DNA from: an uncultured Halomonas sp.
GTDB taxonomy: Bacteria; Pseudomonadota; Gammaproteobacteria; Pseudomonadales; Halomonadaceae
DNA: 64,000 nt
Reading direction: 5' to 3'
Assembly (NCBI RefSeq): GCF_947501415.1
Contig: NZ_CANMVL010000009.1
Location: forward strand, 248,001 to 312,000
The notes beneath the pieces are model-generated. The model was not told the origin of the DNA, searched no databases, and saw only the letters and a list, made by a program, of their open reading frames with translations. Positions 53,183 through 61,514 of the stretch are shown piece after piece. Position 1 is the first letter of the stretch. The number at the start of each line of letters is the position of its first letter. The position numbers and the translations under genes are program-made.

Positions 53183-54380
53183 GCGGGGCTCCACCTTCAG
53201 CCTGGGATTGTTTATCTCCCTGATGGTGCTGGTGGGACTCAATCTGCGTCCCGCCCTCTCCTCTCTGGCCCCGGTACTGACTCGTGTCCAGCAGGACACG
53301 GGGCTGTCGCCCTTGGCCATCGGCACCCTCACCACGCTACCGGTTCTCTGCCTGGGGCTGTTTGCCCCCATGGCCCCCTGGCTGGCCAAGCGACTGGGAC
53401 CCGAGCGGGCTCTGGCCGCCGGGCTGATACTGCTGGCCGTGGGACTGGCGCTGCGAGGCATTCCCGTCGTCGCCACGCTCTTTATCGGCACGCTGATGGC
53501 GGGTGCCGCCATCGGGGTGGCTGGCACCCTGCTGCCGGCGCTGGTCAAGCGCGAGCTCCCCGCGGGGGCCGATCTGATGACAGGCGTCTACACCATGGCA
53601 CTGTGCCTGGGCGGGGCCCTAGGAGCGGGCTTGAGCATTCCTCTGGCCGACTGGCTGGGCGCGTGGCATCTGGGGCTTGCCAGCTGGTCGGCGCTGGCGC
53701 TCATCGCCCTGGTGGCCTGGCAGACCCTGGCTCCCCGCCGCGATGAAACGGCGCTGCCCGGCGGCGGCGGTTCGATGCGCGCGGTGCTGACCCAGCCCCT
53801 GGCGTGGCAGGTCATGTTGATGATGGGGCTGCAGTCATCCCTGGCCTATATCGTCTTTGGCTGGCTTCCCACCCTGCTGGTGGCCCGTGGCTACGGTGAA
53901 GCCGAGGCCGGCTGGATGATGGGTGCCTCGGTAATGGTGCAGTTGCCGGCCGCCCTGGCCGCCCCCTGGCTGGCACGCCTGGGCCGGGATCAGCGTCCCG
54001 TCCTGCTCCTGGTACTGGCTCTGGTCGCCTCGGGGTTCTGGCTGCTGCTGCAGGGCGCATCCTCACTGCGCTGGATCGGCGTGGTCCTGCTCGGTCTGGG
54101 TCAGGGGGGCAGCTTCAGTCTCGCCCTGACGCTGATCGTACTGCGCACCGGCAACTCGCGCCTGGCCGGCAAGCTCTCCGGCCTGGCCCAAGGCGGTGGC
54201 TACACCCTGGCTGCCATGGGTCCGCTGGGGGTGGGCGTGATGCTTCAGCTCGACCTGGGGCTTGGCATCATCACCGGCGTGCTGCTGGCGATCTGTGCGT
54301 TAGCCGCCACCTTTGCCCTCTTTGCCGGTCGCAACCGCCGCCTGGAGATCGACAATGATGGCCAGGTGGTCACCCGATAG
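53169..54380 (+). CDS. MFS transporter, CynX/NimT-like
   Basis: A 403-residue carrier with 12 hydrophobic segments and the CynX/NimT group features: LNLRPALSSLAPVLTRVQQDTGLS (parts) at the first helix, LGPERALAAGL between helices 2 and 3, and GVAGTLLPALVKRE. Relatives export or import cyanate, 2-nitroimidazole or are of unknown substrate, so none is assigned. Translation starts inside the previous gene, so the two are probably coupled. Confidence 0.9.
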   Translation: MTADRRGSTFSLGLFISLMVLVGLNLRPALSSLAPVLTRVQQDTGLSPLAIGTLTTLPVLCLGLFAPMAPWLAKRLGPERALAAGLILLAVGLALRGIPVVATLFIGTLMAGAAIGVAGTLLPALVKRELPAGADLMTGVYTMALCLGGALGAGLSIPLADWLGAWHLGLASWSALALIALVAWQTLAPRRDETALPGGGGSMRAVLTQPLAWQVMLMMGLQSSLAYIVFGWLPTLLVARGYGEAEAGWMMGASVMVQLPAALAAPWLARLGRDQRPVLLLVLALVASGFWLLLQGASSLRWIGVVLLGLGQGGSFSLALTLIVLRTGNSRLAGKLSGLAQGGGYTLAAMGPLGVGVMLQLDLGLGIITGVLLAICALAATFALFAGRNRRLEIDNDGQVVTR

Positions 54381-54448
54381 CGACCAGACGCTCTGATCAT
54401 GCCCCTGTGCCGCCATGATATCGGCCACACGCCACTTTGGAGCTGCCC

Positions 54449-55522
54449 ATGAGCATGCCTGACTCCCGACGGCCTCGCCCCCTGCTGGTGATCTACACCG
54501 GCGGTACCCTGGGGATGCAGGAGACGCCCAGAGGACTGGCCCCGGGCGGCAATATCGAAGCCCGCCTGGCACGCGCCCTGAAGGGCCTGCCGGGGGGCAC
54601 CCTCGCCGAACTGCCCGCCTACGAGCTGCTCTCCCTATCGAACCCCATCGACTCCAGCGCGGCCACCCCCGCCGACTGGTCGCGACTGGCCGCGATCATC
54701 GCCGCCCGCTACCGTGACCATCCCGGCATCGTGGTGCTTCACGGCACCGATACCCTGGCCTGGAGCGCCGCGAGTCTCGCCTACCAGCTGCAGGGCATCG
54801 ACCGCCCCGTAGTGCTCACCGGCGCCATGCAGCCCCTGGAGGCGCCCGACAGCGACGCCGCGGGAAACGTCGCCCTGGCACTGCGCTTCGCCGCCAACCC
54901 GGTGCTCCAGGAGGTTGCCATCGCCTTCGGGGGAAGGCTGCTGCGTGGCGCGTGTGCCCGCAAGTGGCATACTCGCGATGCCATCGCCTTCGAAAGCCCC
55001 AACGCCCCACTGCTAGGCGAGCTGATCGCAGGCACCGCCAGGCATTATCCCGAACATGGCCTTGCCCCTGAGCATGGCCTCGCCCGAGAGGAGGAGATCG
55101 CGCCACGCTTTGAGCTACCCGACTATGCGCCACTTGGCGACGGCGGCGTGGCGCGTATCGCGCTGTGGCCTGGCATCAGCACCCGGCAGCTGGCGGCCTG
55201 GCTCAACGACCCACGCCTCAAGGGGGCCCTGTTAGAGGTGTGGGGAGCCGGCAACCTGCCCGACGATCCTGCCCTGCTGGAACAGCTGACCCGAGCCAGC
55301 GCTGGCGGCAAACTGATCGTCGCCATCAGCCAGTGCCCCCATGGCACCGTCCGTCCGGGGGACTATGCCGCCGGCCAGGGGCTCACCGATGCCGGGGTGC
55401 TGGCGGGTGGCACCATGACTCCGGAGGCGGCCCTGACCAAGCTGGTTCACTTGCTCGCCCAGCCACTGGAGGATGCCGAGCGGCGACGTCGCTTCCTTGC
55501 GCCACTGGTGGGGGAGCGTTAG
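54449..55522 (+). CDS. type I (cytoplasmic) L-asparaginase
   Basis: A 357-residue asparaginase hydrolysing asparagine to aspartate. The first catalytic Thr is in IYTGGTLGM and the second in VLHGTDTLAWSAASLAYQL (TDT); SQCPHGTVRPGDYAAG is the allosteric-side loop of type I enzymes. No signal peptide, so cytoplasmic (AnsA-like). It is slightly longer than E. coli AnsA (338); part of the difference is a loop near residue 205 with a tandem EHGLA duplication. Start at 54449 follows GGAG by 6 bases. Confidence 0.93.
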   Translation: MSMPDSRRPRPLLVIYTGGTLGMQETPRGLAPGGNIEARLARALKGLPGGTLAELPAYELLSLSNPIDSSAATPADWSRLAAIIAARYRDHPGIVVLHGTDTLAWSAASLAYQLQGIDRPVVLTGAMQPLEAPDSDAAGNVALALRFAANPVLQEVAIAFGGRLLRGACARKWHTRDAIAFESPNAPLLGELIAGTARHYPEHGLAPEHGLAREEEIAPRFELPDYAPLGDGGVARIALWPGISTRQLAAWLNDPRLKGALLEVWGAGNLPDDPALLEQLTRASAGGKLIVAISQCPHGTVRPGDYAAGQGLTDAGVLAGGTMTPEAALTKLVHLLAQPLEDAERRRRFLAPLVGER

Positions 55523-55646
55523 AGCCACCTACTCAGGAGCGTTGACGCGCTTCAGGCAGAGGCCGCGACAAATGGCTATGGTGGGGGTGCATGCTTCGCG
55601 GTCACCATCGGCTGACCGCCCCACTGACCCAGCCGGGGACGCCACC

Positions 55647-55883
55647 ATGGAACATCCCGACCACCCCTTCAGCGAACTCTTCGAGCAGCTCGGGCTCGCT
55701 TCTGATCCCGATTCGATCAAGCGCTTTATCGACCGCCACGCCCCCATCCCCGAGGAGACGGCCCTGCCCGATGCCGCCTGCTGGAACGAAGGACAGGCGG
55801 AGTTCCTGCGCGAAGCGATAGAGGAGGATGCCGACTGGGCCGAGGTGGTCGACCACCTCAACGCCTCACTACGCAAGGGGTGA
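55647..55883 (+). CDS. DUF2789 family protein
   Basis: A 78-residue acidic protein matching the DUF2789 family: FSELFEQLGLASDPDSI near the start, an RHAPIPE motif, then CWNEGQAEFLREAIEEDADWAEVVDHLN (parts). The fold is helical; function is unknown. The ATG at 55647 is chosen because it matches the family's N-terminus, the upstream part of the open frame overlapping the asparaginase gene. Confidence 0.9.
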   Translation: MEHPDHPFSELFEQLGLASDPDSIKRFIDRHAPIPEETALPDAACWNEGQAEFLREAIEEDADWAEVVDHLNASLRKG

Positions 55884-55915
55884 CATCCCAGCCGGGTGAC
55901 CGCCATATACGCCGC

Positions 55916-55946
55916 GAGCCCACCCCCTGGAAAAAGGGGTGGGCTC
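55916..55946. terminator. strong stem-loop between convergent DUF2789 and trhP genes
   Basis: GAGCCCACCCC and GGGGTGGGCTC form a perfect 11-bp stem around a 9-base loop containing AAAAA. It lies between convergent genes ending at 55883 and 56001 and probably terminates both; a T-tract outside the stem is absent. Confidence 0.65.
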
Positions 55947-56000
55947 GCATCGTCTCTCACCGGTATGACGCCGACAAACTCTTACCCCAGCAGTCTCCCG

Positions 56001-57425
56001 TCAGCCCAGGTCGCGCATCAGCAGCGCAAACTCGATTCGCTCCGGGGCGATCGCCTCGCCAGGCACCGGGATCCGCACCACATGACCCGAACCGGGGGCT
56101 GCGCCGACGGATTCACCGCGCCTGTTCTCGATATGCTCGAGGACGAAACGACGATTGCCACCCGGCAACATCAGCTCCATGCCATCCCCCACCTCGAAGC
56201 GGTTCTTGACGTCGACCTCGAGAACGCCGCGGTCGGGGTCGTAGCCGATCACCTCACCGACAAACTGCTGGTGCACCCCCACCGAGTTGCCACGCTCATA
56301 GTTCTGGTACTCGTCGTGGACATGACGGCGATAGAAGCCCTCCGTGTAGCCGCGGTTGGCGAGGTTGTCGAGTTCATCCATCAGACGCATGTCGAAGGGA
56401 CGGCCCGCCACGGCGTCATCGATGGCCCGACGATAGACCTGGGCGGTGCGCGCCACATAGTAGTGGGACTTGGTGCGCCCCTCGATCTTCAACGAGGAGA
56501 CGCCCATCTCGGTGAGCCGCGGCACGTGCTGCACGGCGCGCAGATCCTTGGAGTTCATGATATAGGTGCCGTGCTCATCCTCGAAGATCGGCATCAGCTC
56601 ACCGGGGCGTGTGGCATCCTCGATCAGGGCCGAGAGCTCATCCTGCCCCTCTATCCCACCGGCCGTGGCCGTGCTGTGGCGCGCGCTGCCACCGCCCGAT
56701 GCGATCAACCCGCCCTGGCCGCCCCCCTGGCCCGGTGTCCAGACACCGCTGGCGGCATGGGCCGCGGCCGAGTTGGCCGGCACCAGGTCGCCAGTCTCGT
56801 CGTGGGCCGCCGCCACGGTGTTGTACTGCCAGCGGCAGGCGTTGGTGCAGGTACCCTGGTTGGGGTCGCGGTGATTGAAGTAGCCCGAGAGCAGGCAGCG
56901 ACCGGAATAGGCGATGCACAGGGCACCGTGCACGAAGGTCTCGATCTCGAGATCGGGGCACTCGGCACGGATCTCGGCGATCTCCTCGAGCGACAGCTCG
57001 CGAGAGAGAATGATTCGGCTGATCCCCTGCTGCTGCCAGAAGCGCGCCGCCGCCCAGTTGACCACATTGGACTGCACCGAGAGGTGAATCTCCTGCTCGG
57101 GCCAGCGCTCGCGAATCATCATGATCAGCCCAGGGTCGGACATGATCAGCGCATCCGGTCCGGCCTCGATCACCGGCTCCATATCGCGCAGATAGGTCTT
57201 CAGCTTGCTGTTATGCGGCGCAATATTCGAGGCCACGTAGAACTGCTTGCCCCGCTCATGCGCATAGGCAATGCCCTTGTGCAGGTTATCGAGCTTGAAA
57301 TCATTGTTGCGTACGCGCAGCGAGTAGCGCGGCTGGCCGGCATAGACCGCATCCGCGCCATAGGCGAAGGCGTAACGCATGTTCTTGAAGGTGCCCGCGG
57401 GGGACAGCAGTTCAGGGGCTTGCAT
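56001..57425 (-). CDS. trhP: tRNA 5-hydroxyuridine modification protein TrhP (YegQ, U32 family)
   Basis: A 474-residue U32-family protein very similar to E. coli YegQ/TrhP, which hydroxylates U34 of certain tRNAs using prephenate. It starts MQAPELLSPAGTFKNMRYAF (conserved), has the four-Cys iron-sulfur motif spread over FVHGALCIAYSGRCLLSGYF (parts) and GTCTNACRW, EDEHGTYIMNSKDLRA parts, and SLKIEGRTKSHYYVARTAQVYR parts. Between CTNACRWQYN and the RPGELMPIFEDEHG block it carries a Gly/Ala/Ser-rich insert of about 30 residues longer than in E. coli. ATG at 57425; 53 upstream codons are not conserved. Divergent from queC. Confidence 0.93.
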   Translation of the reverse strand: MQAPELLSPAGTFKNMRYAFAYGADAVYAGQPRYSLRVRNNDFKLDNLHKGIAYAHERGKQFYVASNIAPHNSKLKTYLRDMEPVIEAGPDALIMSDPGLIMMIRERWPEQEIHLSVQSNVVNWAAARFWQQQGISRIILSRELSLEEIAEIRAECPDLEIETFVHGALCIAYSGRCLLSGYFNHRDPNQGTCTNACRWQYNTVAAAHDETGDLVPANSAAAHAASGVWTPGQGGGQGGLIASGGGSARHSTATAGGIEGQDELSALIEDATRPGELMPIFEDEHGTYIMNSKDLRAVQHVPRLTEMGVSSLKIEGRTKSHYYVARTAQVYRRAIDDAVAGRPFDMRLMDELDNLANRGYTEGFYRRHVHDEYQNYERGNSVGVHQQFVGEVIGYDPDRGVLEVDVKNRFEVGDGMELMLPGGNRRFVLEHIENRRGESVGAAPGSGHVVRIPVPGEAIAPERIEFALLMRDLG

Positions 57426-57650
57426 GGGGATCACCGTTGTCAGGACGATGGCATCCTCGACGGCGCCTGGCCGCAGGGATGCAAGGGGATGAAAGGCGCG
57501 AAAGTTTAGCAACTCACGCCGATTCTGGCCAGAATCCCCTGGCTTGCGTAGACTAGGCGGCCTTCCGGACCGGACCCCGGCCAAGGTCCCGACGCGCCCG
57601 ATAGATGGTGCGACGGGACGGACAAATTCTCCGACTCATCAGGTATCCTC

Positions 57651-58430
57651 ATGACCCAACCCGACTCCCCGGCCACCGTGGTGATCTACTCCGGTGGCAT
57701 GGACTCCTATACCGTGCTGCACCGAGCCCTACGCGAGGGCCGCCGGGTACACGCCCTCTCCTTCGATTACGGCCAGCGCCATGCCCGCGAGCTCGAGGTC
57801 GCCCGCCGGGTCTGCCAGCGGCTCGGCGTGCCCCATCAGGTGGTCGACATCACCGCCATCCATGGCCTGATCGACGCCTCGGCTCTGACCGATGCCAGCC
57901 GTACGCTACCGGAGGCCGACTACGAAGAGACCAGCCTTCAGGACACCGTGGTACCCAACCGCAACATGATCCTGCTCTCGCTGGCCATCGCCAAGGCGGT
58001 GAACATCGGCGCCGACCGGGTCGACTACGGTGCCCATGGCGGCGACCACGTGCTCTACCCGGACTGCCGACCCGAGTTCGTCGCGGCCATGCAGGCCGTG
58101 GCCGGCCTCGCCCACTTCACCCCGATCGCCGTTCATGCGCCCTACCTGCACCACGACAAGGCCGCTATCCTCGCCGATGGCCTGGCCATGGGGCTCGACT
58201 ACGCCGAGACCTGGACCTGCTACCGGGGCGAAGCCCTGGCCTGCGGGCGTTGCGGCAGCTGCCGGGAGCGCCTGGCGGCCTTCGCCGCCAATGGGGTGCG
58301 CGATCCGCTGAGCTACTCCCAACGGCGCGTCTCCGACGCCGACTCTCAGCACCCCAGCTCCGGCGCAGCTGATCAGCAACCCGACCCCGCCGTCTCGTCG
58401 GCCCCACGCTCTGCCACAGGAGATCACTGA
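57651..58430 (+). CDS. queC: 7-cyano-7-deazaguanine synthase QueC
   Basis: A 259-residue ATP-dependent enzyme making preQ0 from 7-carboxy-7-deazaguanine and ammonia in queuosine synthesis. The PP-loop is [10 protein letters not shown] at about residues 14-23, [13 protein letters not shown] follows, [16 protein letters not shown] is the second conserved block, and the zinc site is [15 protein letters not shown]. It has a C-terminal extension of about 33 residues rich in Ser, Ala, Pro and Asp beyond the usual 225-230. Its TGA shares a base with the queE ATG (TGATG). Confidence 0.95.
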   Translation: MTQPDSPATVVIYSGGMDSYTVLHRALREGRRVHALSFDYGQRHARELEVARRVCQRLGVPHQVVDITAIHGLIDASALTDASRTLPEADYEETSLQDTVVPNRNMILLSLAIAKAVNIGADRVDYGAHGGDHVLYPDCRPEFVAAMQAVAGLAHFTPIAVHAPYLHHDKAAILADGLAMGLDYAETWTCYRGEALACGRCGSCRERLAAFAANGVRDPLSYSQRRVSDADSQHPSSGAADQQPDPAVSSAPRSATGDH

Positions 58431-59074
58431 TGTATCAGGTCAAGGAGGCCTTCTACTCGCTGCAGGGCGAAGGCGGCCAGGCCGGTCGCGCCAGCGTCTT
58501 CTGCCGCTTTTCCGGCTGCAACCTCTGGTCGGGTCGCGAGGAGGACCGGGCCCGGGCAATGTGCCGCTTCTGCGATACCGACTTTGTGGGCACCGATGGT
58601 CAGAACGGCGGTCGATTCGCCTCGGCCTCGGCGCTGGCCGACCATCTGGCCGCCCTGTGGCCGGACGCCCCCGGCACGGCCACACCGCAGGTGATCTTTA
58701 CCGGAGGCGAGCCGCTGCTGCAACTCGACAACTCCCTGATTGCCGCCATGCATGCCCGCAATTTCGATGTCGCCGTGGAAACCAACGGCACCCTGCCGGC
58801 GCCACCTGGCATCGACTGGCTGTGCGTCAGCCCCAAGGGCACCGTCCCGCTCGTTCAGACCTCAGGCGACGAGCTCAAGCTGGTCTATCCCCAGGCCGAG
58901 GCGCTGCCCGAACAGTTTGTCGACCTGGGCTTCCGGCACTTCTTCCTGCAGCCCATGGACACCGCTCCCCAAGGAGATGTCGGCGATACCCTTGCCGAGA
59001 CCGTGGCCTACTGCCTGGCCAACCCACAGTGGCGGCTGTCGCTGCAGACCCACAAGATTGCGGGGATCGACTGA
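58430..59074 (+). CDS. queE: 7-carboxy-7-deazaguanine synthase QueE
   Basis: A 214-residue radical SAM enzyme converting 6-carboxytetrahydropterin to 7-carboxy-7-deazaguanine. It shows the QueE N-terminus EAFYSLQGEGGQAGR, and the cluster Cys in CNLWSG with MCRFCDTDF, the CX14CX2C form of the motif typical of QueE, then FTGGEPLLQ and VETNGT. Its TGA overlaps the start of queD (TGATG). QueE acts directly after QueD and before QueC, so the cluster holds three consecutive steps. Confidence 0.95.
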   Translation: MYQVKEAFYSLQGEGGQAGRASVFCRFSGCNLWSGREEDRARAMCRFCDTDFVGTDGQNGGRFASASALADHLAALWPDAPGTATPQVIFTGGEPLLQLDNSLIAAMHARNFDVAVETNGTLPAPPGIDWLCVSPKGTVPLVQTSGDELKLVYPQAEALPEQFVDLGFRHFFLQPMDTAPQGDVGDTLAETVAYCLANPQWRLSLQTHKIAGID

Positions 59075-59920
59075 TGACACTGTTCGTCAACCATCTCACC
59101 CACCTCGATGTTTCCCTGTGGTGTCCCAACCGGGGCCTGATCGGCGCCACCTGGTCCGTGGATGCCGAGCTCGATGGCGAGCTCGGCGAGGATGGCATGC
59201 TATTCGACTTCGGCGAGGTGAAGCCGTGGATCAAGTCGCGCCTCGACCAGGGTGCCGACCACACCCTGCTGGTACCCACCGAAGCCCCCGGCATCAGTGT
59301 GAACGATTGCGACGAGGGGCTCTGTGTGCGCACCGAGAGCCCCTATGCCATGGAGGTCCGTGGCCCTCGCCAGGCCTTCACCCTGCTGCCCTGGGATACG
59401 ATCACCCCGAGCCGACTGGCCGAGCAGCTGGCCGCCGAGCTGTCGCACGAGCCACCACCGCGGGTTGAGGCCATTCGACTGACACTGCGCAAAGAGACCA
59501 TCGAGGGGGCAAGCTACACCTATAGCCATGGCCTCAGGCGCCATGCAGGCAACTGCCAGCGCATCGCCCACGGCCATCGCTCGAGACTGTACATTTGGCA
59601 GGATGGGCGGCGCCAACCGGCGCTCGAAGCCGACTGGGCCTCGCGCCTGTCGGATCGCTACCTGGTGGACACGGCCGACGTGGCCGAGGGGCCGGGCGCC
59701 ACCTCTCTCGGCAGGCTGACCAGCCGTTACACCGCCGAACAGGGTCACTTCACGCTGACCCTGCCTCGGGAGCGCTGCGTGGTGTTGCCGAGCACCGACC
59801 ACGGTGGAGCATATCGCCGCGTGGCTAGCCGACGAGATCAGCCAGGAAACCGGTCGAGCGACTCGCGTGCAGGCCTTCGAGGGTGTCGACAAGGGCGCGG
59901 TGGCCACGGCCCGGCCATAG
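59074..59920 (+). pseudogene. queD: queD-like 6-carboxytetrahydropterin synthase, frameshifted
   Basis: A long QueD (two half-domains, about 281 residues if repaired). The N-terminal part LFVNHLTHLDVSLW and LFDFGEVKPWIKS is normal; the active-site block is HAGNCQRIAHGHRS with catalytic Cys and zinc His. At about 59800, after CVVLPSTD, the sense reading moves by +1 (one extra base or two missing): the continuing family C-terminus TVEHIAAWLADEIS ... FEGVDKGAVATA, including the catalytic Glu, is encoded in the next frame from 59801 to a TAG at 59918. Unrepaired, the first frame runs through the next gene to 60282. It could be a sequencing error or a true lesion. Confidence 0.85.
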
Positions 59921-59951
59921 CGAGCCGCTCCCCAGTCGCGAGGAGAACATC

Positions 59952-60230
59952 ATGCCATATGAACAGGAGTCGCCGGGGTGTCGCCCCGGCTGCGGGGCGT
60001 GCTGTATCGCCCCCTCGATCACCTCGCCCATACCCGGCATGCCGGAGGGCAAACCGGCCGGGACACGCTGCGTACAGCTGGACGAGCACAACCTTTGCCG
60101 ACTGTTCGGGGATCCCTCTCGGCCGGCTGTTTGCCGGCTATTCGACTATGACGCCGAACTGTGCGGTCATCATCGCCATCAGGCGCTGGAGCGTATCACG
60201 GCGCTTGAGCTTTCCACCCGAGAGGCGTGA
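59952..60230 (+). CDS. YkgJ family cysteine cluster protein
   Basis: A 92-residue protein with the YkgJ Cys pattern: CRPGCGACCIAPSI, then CVQLDEHNLCRLFG and RPAVCRLFDYDAELCG, eight cysteines in all, likely binding zinc or an iron-sulfur cluster. Role unknown. AGGAG six bases before the ATG at 59952 sets the start. It is on the strand of the que cluster, about 30 bases downstream, and converges on the next gene with only five bases between. Confidence 0.9.
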   Translation: MPYEQESPGCRPGCGACCIAPSITSPIPGMPEGKPAGTRCVQLDEHNLCRLFGDPSRPAVCRLFDYDAELCGHHRHQALERITALELSTREA

Positions 60231-60235
60231 TGCCT

Positions 60236-60529
60236 TCAGGTATCCGACTCGAAGTGCTGCAGGGTTTCCAGCAGCTCCTTGACACGCTGTGACGAGAAAT
60301 CATACTCCGCCATCAGTGCCTCGAGTCGTTGTTCAAACTCTTCGGGGGCCGTTGTCGTCCGAGCCATATCCTCTGCGTCGGAAGGCTCCAGCGTCAGTTC
60401 GGAAGCAGGCTCGGCCGCCGGAGTGGCGTCCAGCGCGCGCAGTGCCTCGGCAAAGGCATCGTCGAGTTCCCGGAACTGGCGCAGTTTATCGCGCTCACCC
60501 ATGGCTTTGCGTGGTGTCTGTTGTTTCAT
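60236..60529 (-). CDS. small helical protein resembling the MvaT oligomerisation segment, no DNA-binding domain
   Basis: A 97-residue acidic protein I cannot assign to a named family. Residues 65-87 align without gaps with residues 36-58 of the MvaT encoded just upstream, sharing 11 of 23 positions (the Phe, Leu-Glu, Leu-Met, Glu-Tyr, Ser, Val and final Leu-Leu). The rest is an N-terminal charged helix (DKLRQFRELDDAFAEALRAL) and an Ala/Pro/Glu linker. The MvaT C-terminal DNA-binding domain is absent. Whether it pairs with MvaT is inference. The ATG at 60529 has a poor ribosome-binding site; a second ATG is nine codons on. Confidence 0.7.
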   Translation of the reverse strand: MKQQTPRKAMGERDKLRQFRELDDAFAEALRALDATPAAEPASELTLEPSDAEDMARTTTAPEEFEQRLEALMAEYDFSSQRVKELLETLQHFESDT

Positions 60530-60727
60530 TGGTGGTCATCTTTAAGCGGGCTGAATGTGGTGTGCATGGCACACCGCCCGATTGGAGAAGCATCGATTAT
60601 ACTCGCATTCAGCGCAATCGCTAAAGCCATCATGCGCCACACGCCACAGCCAGCCCTAGGGAATGACTCCAGCCTGGCGGCTCGCTCTCCCGTTCAAGAG
60701 CAGACTTCGGCCTGGTGGCGGGATACA

Positions 60728-60753
60728 CGAACGGCGCCCACAGGCGCCGTTCG
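60728..60753. terminator. stem-loop downstream of mvaT
   Basis: CGAACGGCGCC and GGCGCCGTTCG form a perfect 11-bp stem with loop CACA, 34 bases past the mvaT stop. There is no T-tract on the minus strand, so termination is likely but not classical; it would separate mvaT from the small gene at 60236. Confidence 0.6.
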
Positions 60754-60786
60754 CAAGAGCCGCTCTCTGCCATTCACGCCAGAGAA

Positions 60787-61167
60787 CTAGTCTTCGACAC
60801 GCACCAGCCAGGACTCGACGGTGTCGGAACCAAACTCATCCTTCCACGCCTTGAGAGTCTTCTGGTTACCACCGCGAGTCTCGACAACTTCTCCGGTATT
60901 GGGATTCTTGTAGATCTTCAGCTTACGCTTGCGACGCGTGCCGGTGGAAGCGGTTGACGCCGCCTTAGCCCCGGAAGTTGCCGGCTTGGGGTCGAGCAGT
61001 GCAATGACCTCGGCTGCACTCTTGCCATACTCCTTCATCAGCGACTCGAGCTTTTCCTTGAACTCGAGCTCGCTCTGTAGGCGCTTATCATTTTGCAGCT
61101 TATCAAGATTGGCCTGGAGCTCCTTCAACTGCTGCTCCATCTGCATATATTCGTTAAGAAGAGACAT
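60787..61167 (-). CDS. mvaT: H-NS-like nucleoid protein, MvaT/MvaU family
   Basis: A 126-residue xenogeneic silencer. The N-terminus MSLLNEYMQMEQQLKELQ and the helix to about residue 60 form the oligomerisation region; residues 62-82 are a linker ending in the basic TRRKRKLK; the C-terminal DNA-binding domain has YKNPNTGEVVETRGGNQKTL (parts) and WKDEFGSDTVESW, very close to Pseudomonas MvaT. It coats AT-rich and foreign DNA. AAGGAAAC precedes the ATG at 61167. A promoter is proposed at 61211-61240. Confidence 0.95.
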   Translation of the reverse strand: MSLLNEYMQMEQQLKELQANLDKLQNDKRLQSELEFKEKLESLMKEYGKSAAEVIALLDPKPATSGAKAASTASTGTRRKRKLKIYKNPNTGEVVETRGGNQKTLKAWKDEFGSDTVESWLVRVED

Positions 61168-61210
61168 GGGAAGTTTCCTTGGAAATTACGACAGGATGCA
61201 AGGGATGTAT

Positions 61211-61240
61211 ATTATGCGCGCTAAGATCAATCCTTGGCAA
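61211..61240 (-). promoter_or_regulatory. candidate sigma-70 promoter of mvaT
   Basis: On the minus strand TTGCCA and CATAAT are separated by 18 bases, the -10 matching the consensus at five of six positions, about 45 bases before the mvaT ATG. Confidence 0.55.
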
Positions 61241-61456
61241 TAGTCTGGTTGAATTGATTAGCCTGTGCAAGTTAGCGCAATTAAACACTTCCACCCACAC
61301 TCAAACTCAGCAGTAGTGGCAAAGATAAAACACCAAGATGATGAACTCTCCCTGGCGAATAACTTTACGAGTTCATGGCACCACTATTCGGCATAGACTC
61401 CGAGAGACTGAAGTTCGCCCACTATTTCGAGCATCGAGAGAGGGAAATATCTCGTA

Positions 61457-61488
61457 CAAAAAAACCGCCGCCCCGGAGGGCGGCGGTC
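61457..61488 (-). terminator. intrinsic terminator of rpsA
   Basis: On the minus strand GACCGCCGCCC pairs with GGGCGGCGGT after a short loop and is followed by seven T, 27 bases past the rpsA stop. A strong Rho-independent terminator. Confidence 0.92.
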
Positions 61489-61514
61489 TTGGCGGATCGG
61501 AAAGCGTTATCCGA

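Larger units (their letters stand above)
61168..61514. other. AT-rich gap between mvaT and rpsA
   Basis: A 347-base gap holding the rpsA terminator (61457-61488) and, on the mvaT side, the candidate mvaT promoter in markedly AT-rich sequence, as is common for self-regulated H-NS-type genes. I see no further gene in it. Confidence 0.6.

Noticed and set aside
57426..57650. PreQ1 riboswitch before queC
   Set aside because: I could not find the short hairpin plus A-rich tail pattern in the gap between trhP and queC.
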